DNA from: Limnobacter litoralis
Lineage (GTDB): Bacteria > Pseudomonadota > Gammaproteobacteria > Burkholderiales > Burkholderiaceae_B
DNA length: 64,000 nt
NCBI RefSeq assembly: GCF_030160455.1
Contig: NZ_BSOJ01000012.1
Location: forward strand, 186,001-250,000
Reading direction: 5' to 3'
Of this stretch, positions 9,529 through 17,682 are shown piece by piece. The position numbers were made by a program, and so were the translations under genes. The notes below the pieces were generated by a model, which saw nothing but the letters and a program-made list of their open reading frames with translations, was not told where the DNA came from and made no database searches. The stretch's first letter is position 1, and each line of letters opens with the position of its first letter.

Positions 9529-10242
9529 ATGAAGGCCATGATTCTTGCAGCAGGTCGCGGTGAGCGCATGCGACCCTTGACTGATCAATGCCCCAAACCC
9601 CTGTTGAAAGCAGGGGGCAAGCCTCTGTTGCAATGGCACATCGAGGCTTTGGTGCGTGCGGGTTTCACAGACATCGTCGTGAATTGCGCTCACCTGGCTG
9701 ATCAAGTTGCGGCTTTTTTAGGCGACGGCAGTCAACTGGGTGCACGCATTACCTGTTCACGCGAGACGGTCGCACTGGAGACTGCAGGCGGAATACGCAA
9801 AGCCCTCGAATGGTTGAAGCCCGATCCCTTTTTTGTGGTCAATGGCGATGTTTTCACAGATCTTGATTACAGATGCGCGGCGTCCGTGATTCAGAGCTTG
9901 CCCAGCGCCGGGCTGGCGCATTTGTGGCTGGTTGACAATCCGCAGCATCATCCGGGGGGCGACTTTGCCTTGTCCAGCGATGGAAGGGTTGCGGTGCCGG
10001 ATGATGACCGCTTCAGGGCGCAGCCTGTTTACACCTTTTCTGGTCTGGGCGTTTATCGCCCGGCCTTGTTTGAAGGGTTAGAATTGAACAGACCTGAAAA
10101 GCTTGCGCCCCTGTTGCGTGCGGCCATGGGAAAGGGCGCTGTCACAGGCGCCCATCACCCGGGTTTGTGGATGGACATCGGCACGCCTGAGCGTTTGCAG
10201 GCATTGAACGAATACTTGAATGGCAAGAAGGAAGCAGTTTGA
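9529..10242 (+). CDS. murU: N-acetylmuramate-1-phosphate uridylyltransferase (MurU type)
   Basis: Nucleotidyltransferase that converts MurNAc-1-phosphate to UDP-MurNAc, letting recycled wall sugar re-enter peptidoglycan synthesis without MurA/MurB. The 237-residue protein opens with MILAAGRGERMRPLTDQCPK, the nucleotide-binding signature of sugar-phosphate nucleotidyltransferases, and has VVNGDVFTD as the metal-binding segment. General glucose- or mannose-1-phosphate enzymes look alike; assignment to MurU rests on its size and its position directly after amgK. Confidence 0.87.
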   Translation: MKAMILAAGRGERMRPLTDQCPKPLLKAGGKPLLQWHIEALVRAGFTDIVVNCAHLADQVAAFLGDGSQLGARITCSRETVALETAGGIRKALEWLKPDPFFVVNGDVFTDLDYRCAASVIQSLPSAGLAHLWLVDNPQHHPGGDFALSSDGRVAVPDDDRFRAQPVYTFSGLGVYRPALFEGLELNRPEKLAPLLRAAMGKGAVTGAHHPGLWMDIGTPERLQALNEYLNGKKEAV

Positions 10243-10243
10243 C

Positions 10244-11614
10244 ATGAGCAACTACCCCACCCAAAAACCGGCTTTGTATGCAGATCGAAGGGCCAAGCTG
10301 GCTCAAAAGGTGGCCGCACTCGGCGGCGGTGTGGTCTTGCTGCAATCCGGCGTCGAGGTGATGCGCAACCGCGACAGCGATTACCCGTTTCGCTCTGACA
10401 GCTATTTTTATTATCTCACGGGCTTTCCGGAACCTGAGGCCTGTCTGGCGTTGGCAGTCGATGGGGTCACAGGCCAATCCAGGTCTATCCTGTTTTGTCG
10501 CGACAAAAACGAAGAGCGCGAAATCTGGGATGGCTTTCGCTTTGGCCCCAAGGCGGCCGCAAAGCGTTTCGGTTTTGACCAGGCCAGTTCAATTGATGAA
10601 CTGGAAGAGGGGCTGAACGCCTTGTTGGCCAATCAGCCGGCGGTCTTCTTGCGTCTGGGTGAGGACGACAGCCTTGAGGGCGCGGTTGCTGAGGTGCTGA
10701 AGTCTGTGCGTGCTCAGGCCCGGTCTGGTGTGACTGCACCCTCTGCCGTGGTCGATGTCAGTCATTTGCTGGATGAAATGCGCCTTTTCAAAGACGCTGC
10801 CGAGCTGGGTATCATGCGCAAAGCGGCACACATATCGGCCCAGGCCCACCGTGCGGCGATGCAAGCGACCAAACCAGGTCGCTTTGAGTACGAAGTCGAA
10901 GCCGAGTTGCTCTATCACTTTCGGCGCCATGGTTCCGAATTCCCGGCCTATGGATCAATTGTGGCAGGTGGGGCAAATGCCTGTGTTTTGCACTACCGGG
11001 CCAACAATGCAAAATTAAAAGCAGGGGACTTGTTGCTGATTGATGCCGGCTGCGAGCTGGACAATTACGCGTCTGACATCACCCGAACATTTCCGGTCAG
11101 CGGCCAGTTCAGCAAAGCCCAGCAATCCGTCTATGAAGTGGTTCTGGCTGCGCAGGCTGCCGCCATCGACGCCACCAAGCCTGGGGCGCGTTTCAACGAC
11201 CCGCACAATGCTGCCGTTGAGGTGCTGACTCAGGGGCTGATCGACCTGGGTGTCATCAATGCCAGCCTTCAGGACGCAATCGCAGAGGCCTTGTACAAGC
11301 CCTTCTACATGCATCGCACCAGCCACTGGCTGGGCATGGATGTGCATGACTGTGGCAGTTACAGGGACCCGTCAGCCAAGCCAGAAGACGGTGTTGAACC
11401 ACACACTTCACGCAAATTGGAACCCGGCATGGTACTGACCATTGAACCCGGCCTGTACATTCGCCCATCGAAAGACGTGCCCGAGGCTTTTCACAACATT
11501 GGCATTCGAATTGAAGACGACGCGTTGGTGACTTCGGACGGCTGTGAAATTTACACCGTGGACGCGCCAAAAACAGTGGATGAAATTCACGCTGTCATGG
11601 CAGGTCGGGGCTGA
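10244..11614 (+). CDS. pepP: Xaa-Pro aminopeptidase (aminopeptidase P)
   Basis: Metallopeptidase of family M24 that removes N-terminal residues preceding proline. It has an N-terminal AMP_N domain, then the pita-bread catalytic domain with ligands in LLIDAGCELDNYASDITR (two Asp), HRTSHWLGMDVHD (His), LTIEPGLY (Glu) and GIRIEDD (Glu). The start at 10244 gives 456 residues, is one base after the murU stop and has GAAGGAAG upstream; an upstream in-frame start inside murU is less likely. In several proteobacteria pepP precedes a UbiH-family gene, as here. Confidence 0.94.
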   Translation: MSNYPTQKPALYADRRAKLAQKVAALGGGVVLLQSGVEVMRNRDSDYPFRSDSYFYYLTGFPEPEACLALAVDGVTGQSRSILFCRDKNEEREIWDGFRFGPKAAAKRFGFDQASSIDELEEGLNALLANQPAVFLRLGEDDSLEGAVAEVLKSVRAQARSGVTAPSAVVDVSHLLDEMRLFKDAAELGIMRKAAHISAQAHRAAMQATKPGRFEYEVEAELLYHFRRHGSEFPAYGSIVAGGANACVLHYRANNAKLKAGDLLLIDAGCELDNYASDITRTFPVSGQFSKAQQSVYEVVLAAQAAAIDATKPGARFNDPHNAAVEVLTQGLIDLGVINASLQDAIAEALYKPFYMHRTSHWLGMDVHDCGSYRDPSAKPEDGVEPHTSRKLEPGMVLTIEPGLYIRPSKDVPEAFHNIGIRIEDDALVTSDGCEIYTVDAPKTVDEIHAVMAGRG

Positions 11615-11615
11615 C

Positions 11616-12809
11616 ATGGCCAGCCCGACCCATTTTGATGTCGCCATTGTGGGCGCCGGCCCGGTTGGGCTGGCAGTGGCGGGGTGGCTGGCCAATGTCT
11701 GGGGCCCGGATCGCGCTTCCCGTATTGCCGTGTTTGACGCCAAAGGCCTGGAAGAGGTCCAAAAGGATCCACGTATTCTCGCTTTGTCCGATGCAACCCG
11801 TCTGCGCCTGTCCAGCCTTGGGTTTCCCGTTCAGGCTGTGCCCATTCACCACATCCATGTGTCTGAGAAGAACAGTTTTGGACAGGTGCGCATGAGTGCC
11901 AGTGAGCTCGGTCTACGCGCTTTGGGTTGGACTGTGCGTTACGGGGACCTCGTTCATTGTCTCAGTGAGTCCCTTGAGCGACGTGGGGTGTCGGTTTTCA
12001 GGCCCTGCGAGGTGCGATATGCCCACCGAAGCGCCGAGGAGTCCATCGAGATTCTCGAATTGGCCGATGGCACTGAATACAGCTGCTGCTTGCGTATCGA
12101 CGCCGAAGGCGGCTTGTATGGCGAGGCAGGTGAGCGCGATGCCGTGGTGGATTACAACCAGATGGCCTTGGTGTCAGAAGTGGAAGTCACTGTGGACAGC
12201 GCACTTCTGAACGGTCAGGACACGGTTGCATTCGAGCGGTTCACGCCAGAAGGGCCGCTTGCCTTGTTACCGATTTCACCAGATCAGCGTCGCTACTCGC
12301 TGGTGTGGTGTGCGCCCAGCGAGCTGACTCGTCAGAGGCTGGCCATGTCGGACGCCGATTTTGCCGCGCTGTTGCGTTCCAAATTCGGGCGACGTGTCCG
12401 TTTGGACCAATTGGGGCGCAAAGGGGCCTTTCCCCTGGGTATGAATTGGCGGGAAAAGCTCGTTCAAGGCAGACGGGTGGCCATTGGCAATGCGGCACAG
12501 ATCCTTCACCCTGTGGCTGGGCAGGGCTTGAATTTGGGCTTGCGGGACGCTGCACAATTGGTGCGTGCCATGGATCCCGATCTGGTTCAGGACGAAATCC
12601 GACTGATGGTGACCCTTGAAGAATTCGAGTCTGCACGTAAAACAGACCGACAGGCTGTGATCCGGGCCACCGACTGGATGGTCAAGGGCTTTTCCAATCA
12701 AAACCCGCTGTTGGGTGCAGGGCGGCAGGCCGCACTCAATGTCATGGAATTTACACCTGTGCTGCGCAAGCAGTTCGCCGAATTGATGTTGTTTGGGTTG
12801 GCCGCATGA
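11616..12809 (+). CDS. UbiH/COQ6-family FAD-dependent hydroxylase
   Basis: Flavoprotein monooxygenase likely to hydroxylate the ubiquinone ring. The 397-residue frame starts with FDVAIVGAGPVGLAVAG (FAD Rossmann motif), has DPRILALSDATRLRL typical of the UbiH/F/I group and the second FAD motif GNAAQILHPVAGQGLNLGL. The ATG is one base after the pepP stop. Which ring position it acts on (UbiH, UbiI, UbiF or UbiM role) cannot be told from sequence alone; the pepP neighbour favours UbiH. The stop overlaps the next start by 4 bp. Confidence 0.85.
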   Translation: MASPTHFDVAIVGAGPVGLAVAGWLANVWGPDRASRIAVFDAKGLEEVQKDPRILALSDATRLRLSSLGFPVQAVPIHHIHVSEKNSFGQVRMSASELGLRALGWTVRYGDLVHCLSESLERRGVSVFRPCEVRYAHRSAEESIEILELADGTEYSCCLRIDAEGGLYGEAGERDAVVDYNQMALVSEVEVTVDSALLNGQDTVAFERFTPEGPLALLPISPDQRRYSLVWCAPSELTRQRLAMSDADFAALLRSKFGRRVRLDQLGRKGAFPLGMNWREKLVQGRRVAIGNAAQILHPVAGQGLNLGLRDAAQLVRAMDPDLVQDEIRLMVTLEEFESARKTDRQAVIRATDWMVKGFSNQNPLLGAGRQAALNVMEFTPVLRKQFAELMLFGLAA

Positions 12810-13441
12810 GCATGGACTGGTTTGACCACATTTCGTCTGGCTGGTTGCGTGAACTCTTTGCCCGAATCAACGAGGTTCAGTGGCAGCCGGAGCCCCTTGA
12901 AGAACGTTTTTTCACCGACCGCGACCCTGCCGATGCGGCGGTTCTTGTGCCCTTGGTTGAACGTCCCGATGGTCTGCAGGTGATGTTGACTTTGCGCACG
13001 GCTCACTTGAACGACCATGCCGGGCAGATCAGTTTTCCGGGCGGGCGCAGCGAACCTTCGGACAGGGATGCCATCGCCACGGCGCTTCGGGAAGCCCAGG
13101 AAGAGACCGGGCTACACCCCCGCCATGTGGACGTGCTCGGCCACATGCCTGTGTATCAGACAGCCACCAATTTCATGGTGACGCCGGTTGTTGCATTGGT
13201 GCAACCCGATTTTCATCTGGAGCCCGATGAGTTTGAGGTCGCAGAGGTCTTTGAGGTACCTTTTTCCTTCCTGATGAACCCCGCCAATCATCAGCAAAAG
13301 ACCTTGCAAACACCCAAAGGACCCAGACGGTTTTACGCCATGCCTTACGAAGACCCCTACAGCGGCAAAAACTACTTCATTTGGGGAGCCACGGCTGCCA
13401 TGCTTCGCAACCTCCATCACTTCCTCGGCGCAGGGGTGTGA
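12806..13441 (+). CDS. Nudix hydrolase, CoA pyrophosphatase type
   Basis: Probably cleaves coenzyme A or its derivatives to phosphopantetheine plus 3',5'-ADP. The 211-residue protein carries the CoA-specific upstream motif LNDHAGQISFPGGR joined to the Nudix box (GGRSEP, then ALREAQEETGL). It begins by ATGA overlap with the hydroxylase gene; ATG at 12812 is an alternative start. Close relatives include NudL/YeaB. The reaction is inferred from the family motif, not shown. Confidence 0.85.
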   Translation: MSMDWFDHISSGWLRELFARINEVQWQPEPLEERFFTDRDPADAAVLVPLVERPDGLQVMLTLRTAHLNDHAGQISFPGGRSEPSDRDAIATALREAQEETGLHPRHVDVLGHMPVYQTATNFMVTPVVALVQPDFHLEPDEFEVAEVFEVPFSFLMNPANHQQKTLQTPKGPRRFYAMPYEDPYSGKNYFIWGATAAMLRNLHHFLGAGV

Positions 13442-13442
13442 T

Positions 13443-14396
13443 TTGGCTTTTTTCGCCTTGATCCTGGCTGTCATTCTGGAGACTTTTCTGTCGACTGATC
13501 CCCTGGATGCGTTCAAGGCCAGGGTTCAGCAGTTCAGTGTCCAGTTTGAAGTGCGGTTCGACCGTTTGGGTGCGCCATCGCTGGTGGTCCTGCAATGGGT
13601 GGTTCCAGTTCTGGTGTGGTGTGGTTTGGCTTGGTTGGCCCACCGTTTTTTGAACAACCTGTATTCGCCGCTTGCGGGTTTGTTCAGCCTGTTCGTGCTG
13701 GTGTACGCGCTGCGTTTCCGGCAAATGGCCGAGGTGTTTACCAACCTTCAGCTCTTTCTGAACCAGGGCGATTTTTATCGCGCTCGCGAGCTTTATCTGG
13801 ACTGGCACAAAACCTATGGTCTGAATGAGCCTCACATCCACAACCCGGAAGAATTGATGATCGATGCGGTCAGTCATGGGGCCGAACGGGCTTTGCGTCA
13901 GTATTTTGCGCCGGTGTTCCTGTTCCTGCTGATTCCAGGGCCCGTGTTGCTGGTCTTCTATCTGGGCGTGTTGTACAGCGTCACGCAGGACAAAGCGCGA
14001 CACCAGCAACTTGAACTCGCGGTTGAACATCCAACGATGTCCGAGCTCTGGGCAAAATCAAGGATTCAGGCCATCGCCAACCCTCGGTTTGTGTTGTACG
14101 CACTGGAATGGATACCCACTCGACTGTTGGGATTGACGATTGGTTTGCTTGCCCAGTTTGACGACACCTTGTTTGCCTGGCGTCAGGCGCTCTTGCATTC
14201 CCGCTTTTCGAACAGGGCGCCTCTGGCTGCAGCTTGCCTTACCGCGGTGGGTTTGTCGGGCGACGCCACTCGGGGGCGAAGCGACAGCACCGGCGGTGCC
14301 AGCGCATTGATGCTGTTCAGGCGTCTGCTGTTTCGCAGCATTGTGGTCTGGCTCGGCTTGGCTTTGCTCCTGGCCGTGGTCGGTCTGCTGCCTTGA
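13443..14396 (+). CDS. CobD/CbiB-family membrane protein
   Basis: Multi-spanning inner-membrane protein of 317 residues, similar in overall plan to the CobD/CbiB/AmpE superfamily: an N-terminal hydrophobic segment with the characteristic ETFLSTDPL, further helices near 50-90 and 140-180, and a C-terminal helix. Short betaproteobacterial relatives are usually annotated only by family and their role is uncertain; no cobalamin gene is nearby, so a B12 function is not supported. The start is a TTG two bases after the Nudix stop, with AGGGG upstream. It converges on rsgA. Confidence 0.7.
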   Translation: MAFFALILAVILETFLSTDPLDAFKARVQQFSVQFEVRFDRLGAPSLVVLQWVVPVLVWCGLAWLAHRFLNNLYSPLAGLFSLFVLVYALRFRQMAEVFTNLQLFLNQGDFYRARELYLDWHKTYGLNEPHIHNPEELMIDAVSHGAERALRQYFAPVFLFLLIPGPVLLVFYLGVLYSVTQDKARHQQLELAVEHPTMSELWAKSRIQAIANPRFVLYALEWIPTRLLGLTIGLLAQFDDTLFAWRQALLHSRFSNRAPLAAACLTAVGLSGDATRGRSDSTGGASALMLFRRLLFRSIVVWLGLALLLAVVGLLP

Positions 14397-14401
14397 TCAA
14401 C

Positions 14402-15328
14402 TCAATAGTGTGTGGTCTGAATTTCGTCGAGCAACAGTTGCATCAACTGTAGACGCGGTGCAAACAGCTCCCCTTCTTCAATTGCAATTTTGACCGCGCA
14501 TTGTGGTTCTTGTTTGTGTTGGCAATTTGCAAATCGACAGCGCATTGCCTGGTGTGCGATGTCGGTGAAGGCATCTTTCAATTCGTCCGGGCTGAGGTGA
14601 TTCAGGCCAAAAGCCTGAAAGCCAGGCGAATCTATCAGCCGAATTCCGTTTTCACCTTCGAACATTTGGGTGTGCGTCGTGGTGTGCTTGCCGGCATTCA
14701 AAGCGATAGACACCTCATTGGTGGCTGCCACAGCATGTGGAATCATCAGGTTCAACAAGGTGGACTTGCCCATGCCGGATTGACCGAGAATCAGTGAGCA
14801 CTTGTTTTTTAGCAGGGACTGAAGCAGTTCTTTGGCCTGTTCAGCCTGTGTCCGAACGCTTAAAAAATGAATGGGCACTTCACCGTGGGTCCATTGGTGC
14901 AGGCGTTTTTCGATGTCTTTGCGATCGTTTTCGCCTTGCAGCAAATCGGTTTTATTGAACACAATGTGCAAGGGTACACCGGCCGTTTGGCAGGCAATCA
15001 AGGTGCGGCCAAGCAGTTCGGTGGAATAGGGCGGGCTGCTGGCCAGTACCAGAATGGTTTGATCCAGGTTGGATGCAAACAACTTGCTTCGCATGGCATC
15101 AGATCGATACAACAGATTTCGTCGCGCTTCGATTTGTTCGACCCAGGCTTGATTGTCACCGCTGGGTTGGATCAGAATGCGGTCACCCACCGCCACCTCT
15201 CGGCGTTTTCCCTTGCCAAATACCTGCCAAAGGGTCTGGTCCTCACTGCGGGCAAGGCTGTGACGCCCGTAGCTGGCAATCACCGTTGCCCCGATCAGTG
15301 CCGCCTTGCCGTGTTTCTCAGGTTTCAA
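14402..15328 (-). CDS. rsgA: Ribosome small-subunit-dependent GTPase A
   Basis: Circularly permuted GTPase that checks late 30S maturation. In the 308-residue protein the G motifs occur in permuted order: G4 FNKTDLL first, then G1 GQSGMGKST and G3 DSPG. An N-terminal OB-fold precedes them and a zinc site (CRFANCQHKQEPQC) follows. The start is TTG at 15328, 8-10 bases after AAGGG. It overlaps the last 11 bp of phhB, so the genes are probably translationally coupled. Confidence 0.95.
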   Translation of the reverse strand: MKPEKHGKAALIGATVIASYGRHSLARSEDQTLWQVFGKGKRREVAVGDRILIQPSGDNQAWVEQIEARRNLLYRSDAMRSKLFASNLDQTILVLASSPPYSTELLGRTLIACQTAGVPLHIVFNKTDLLQGENDRKDIEKRLHQWTHGEVPIHFLSVRTQAEQAKELLQSLLKNKCSLILGQSGMGKSTLLNLMIPHAVAATNEVSIALNAGKHTTTHTQMFEGENGIRLIDSPGFQAFGLNHLSPDELKDAFTDIAHQAMRCRFANCQHKQEPQCAVKIAIEEGELFAPRLQLMQLLLDEIQTTHY

Positions 15329-15701
15329 CAGAGTTCAGCCCTTTGAACAATCGGTCCAGCTTGGCTGCGCAGATCCAGTCATTGTCAGAAATACCTCCCG
15401 CGCTGTGGGTGCTCCAGTGCACTTCAATGGCACCGTAGGAAAAGGTCACTTCCGGGTGGTGATCTTCCTGGTCAGCCAGCTGGCATGTGCAATCAACCAT
15501 GGCCTTCACCGCGCCGAACTGCCCCGGCTGCCAACTACGCCACAGGCTGATTGCTTTGCCTTCCTGTGCGCTGGTCTGCACCGACCAGCCGTCAAACAGG
15601 GCAAGCTGGGCTTGAATTTCCGAGAGAGACCATTGGTCTTTGGCCGTGATGTGCCTGCATTTCTCGCCTTCCCAATCTGAAGGGGGTCTGGGCGTTTTCA
15701 T
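15318..15701 (-). CDS. phhB: Pterin-4a-carbinolamine dehydratase
   Basis: Dehydrates 4a-hydroxytetrahydrobiopterin during cofactor recycling for aromatic amino acid hydroxylases; homologues also assist folate-like pterin pathways. The 127-residue protein has the signature DHHPEVTFSYGAIEVHW followed by THSAGGISDNDW. The ATG at 15701 is 5 bp after the M48 peptidase stop; a TTG at 15710 would give a 4-bp overlap and three more residues. No phenylalanine hydroxylase gene is in the window. Confidence 0.92.
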   Translation of the reverse strand: MKTPRPPSDWEGEKCRHITAKDQWSLSEIQAQLALFDGWSVQTSAQEGKAISLWRSWQPGQFGAVKAMVDCTCQLADQEDHHPEVTFSYGAIEVHWSTHSAGGISDNDWICAAKLDRLFKGLNSVET

Positions 15702-15706
15702 CGATT

Positions 15707-16963
15707 TCAAGTCAGCGCTCCGAGCGATTTCAGATGGGCGATTCGTATGGCTGCAGGTGGATGGCTGTCGTAAAACGCAGAATGAAGGCGATCGGGCGTC
15801 AGGGTGGACGCGTTGTCTTCGTACAGTTTGACCAGTGCACTCACCAAATGCTGGGCTGCGCTTTGCTGGGCGGCATATTCGTCGGCTTCAAATTCATGTT
15901 TTCTGCTCAGCCACGACAGCAGCGGCCTGAACGGAAAGGTGAAATAGGGCAATGTCATGGCAAACAGCACCAGAGCCATGGCGTGTGGACCGTTGATGAA
16001 ATCGGGCGTAACACCCAGGCCCGAGTAAAACCAAGGTGCGGTTAACAATTGACCCAACACAAAAAACAGGACGAAGCTGGACAGGCCTGAAAACACCAAG
16101 TGTTTGGTGATGTGCTTCTTTTTGAAGTGTCCGAGTTCATGGGCAAGCACGGCTTCAATCTGATCGTCATTGAGTCTTGAAAGCAAGGTGTCAAAAAACA
16201 CGATTCGCTTGGCTTTGCCCATGCCGCTGAAGTAAGCGTTGCCGTGGCTGGAGCGTTTGCTGCCGTCCATCACGAACAGGCCGTCAGAGTCGAATCCGCA
16301 GCGCTTCAGTAGTTCAAGAATGCGATTGCGTGTGTCGCCTTCCTGAAGTGGTGTGAATTTATTAAACAAGGGCGCGATTACGGTCGGAAACAGCCACATC
16401 ATCAGCAGGCTGAAACCGAACCACACCAGCCACGCTGCAACCCACCAGAATGGGCCCGCCTCACGCATCAGGTAAAGCACGACCAGCAGCAGTGGTGCGC
16501 CGATGGCTGCGCCCAGCGCCAGTCCTTTGACCCAATCGCCGAAGAACAGGGCTTTGGTCATGCGGTTGAAACCGAAATCGGCTTCCAGTTTGAATTGCTT
16601 GTAGTAAGCCAGAGGCAGGTCAATCAGGGAGCTGATGAAACCCACTGCGGCCACCAAGGCCAGGCCAGACAACAGCCCGTGACCCATGCTGGCCGTGTAT
16701 GACTGAATCCATTGCAGGCCGCCCAGCAGGGTGAAACCCAGCAGCACCGCAGTCTCGATGAAAAGGTTGATCATGCCAAGACGGGTTTTTGCGATGCTGT
16801 AACGCGCTGCTTTTTGATGCGCCTCCAGTTTGATCTGCCCAGTGAAGGCATCTGGAACCGCATCGCTGTGTTGGGCGATGTGTCGAATTTGTCGGCTGGC
16901 CAGCCAGAGGCGAAGGCCGACGCTGAGCGCAACCATCATCAGGAACAGGATCGTAAAAACCAT
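15707..16963 (-). CDS. Membrane M48 zinc metalloprotease, Ste24/CAAX-protease type
   Basis: Integral inner-membrane protease of 418 residues with helices at the N terminus ([17 protein letters not shown]), around 65-110, 145-195 and 290-340. The zinc site [14 protein letters not shown] and the downstream glutamate in EFEADEYAA are intact. The layout and length fit bacterial Ste24-like M48 enzymes rather than the shorter HtpX. Substrates are unknown; membrane-protein quality control is inferred. It heads a minus-strand run with phhB and rsgA and is divergent from orn. Confidence 0.9.
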   Translation of the reverse strand: MVFTILFLMMVALSVGLRLWLASRQIRHIAQHSDAVPDAFTGQIKLEAHQKAARYSIAKTRLGMINLFIETAVLLGFTLLGGLQWIQSYTASMGHGLLSGLALVAAVGFISSLIDLPLAYYKQFKLEADFGFNRMTKALFFGDWVKGLALGAAIGAPLLLVVLYLMREAGPFWWVAAWLVWFGFSLLMMWLFPTVIAPLFNKFTPLQEGDTRNRILELLKRCGFDSDGLFVMDGSKRSSHGNAYFSGMGKAKRIVFFDTLLSRLNDDQIEAVLAHELGHFKKKHITKHLVFSGLSSFVLFFVLGQLLTAPWFYSGLGVTPDFINGPHAMALVLFAMTLPYFTFPFRPLLSWLSRKHEFEADEYAAQQSAAQHLVSALVKLYEDNASTLTPDRLHSAFYDSHPPAAIRIAHLKSLGALT

Positions 16964-17053
16964 AGACTTCTCACCACTTTCAGCGGGAGGCTGTGCGTCA
17001 CCGTGTGCGACAATACAGCCTTGATTGTTGATTATTCAGGTACTGCTTTTATT

Positions 17054-17659
17054 ATGTCACAAGCGAGCGAAACTTCCTCTTCAGACGCAACAACCCCGCC
17101 ACGCGACGACTCTCGACTGGTGTGGGTCGACATGGAAATGACCGGGCTTGATCCCTTCAATGACCGCATTATCGAGGTGGCTGTGGTGATCACCGACAGC
17201 AATCTTGAAGTGCTGGCCCACGGCCCGGTTATTGCCGTGCATCAAAGTGATGAAGTGCTGGCTGGCATGGATGCGTGGAACACCAACACACACGGACGTT
17301 CAGGGCTGACACAAAGGGTCAAGGAGTCCACCATTGATGAGGCACAGGCGCAGGCCCTGTTGCTGGAGTTTCTGGCCACTTACATCGGACCCAACAAAAG
17401 CCCCATGTGTGGCAACAGCATTTGTCAGGATCGCCGCTTCATGGCCAAATACATGCCGGAACTGGAATCCTATTTTCACTACCGCAACCTGGATGTCAGC
17501 ACTCTGAAAGAGTTGTGCAAGCGGTGGAACCCGGTGTTGAGCAAGCAGTTTGTCAAGAAAACCAAGCACACTGCACTGTCTGACATTCTCGAGTCGATTG
17601 ACGAATTGCGCTTTTACAGAGAGCACTTTTTGATCAAACCCGAAAGCGCCACGGCCTGA
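17054..17659 (+). CDS. orn: Oligoribonuclease
   Basis: 3'-5' exonuclease of the DEDDh type that removes the shortest RNA fragments and pGpG. The conserved first motif [10 protein letters not shown] supplies Asp26 and Glu28, QDRRFM supplies the next aspartate and TKHTALSDI the histidine and last aspartate. The ATG at 17054 gives 201 residues with a Ser/Thr-rich N-terminal extension of about 15 compared with the 181-residue E. coli enzyme; the frame stays open upstream, but that part is antisense to the protease gene and unlikely to be translated. Confidence 0.95.
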   Translation: MSQASETSSSDATTPPRDDSRLVWVDMEMTGLDPFNDRIIEVAVVITDSNLEVLAHGPVIAVHQSDEVLAGMDAWNTNTHGRSGLTQRVKESTIDEAQAQALLLEFLATYIGPNKSPMCGNSICQDRRFMAKYMPELESYFHYRNLDVSTLKELCKRWNPVLSKQFVKKTKHTALSDILESIDELRFYREHFLIKPESATA

Positions 17660-17682
17660 CCCCAGTCAAGGCCGAGATGGGT

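Noticed and set aside
13443-14396. CobD/CbiB-like gene as part of cobalamin synthesis
   Set aside because: No other B12 gene is present and the protein resembles the short family branch of uncertain role.
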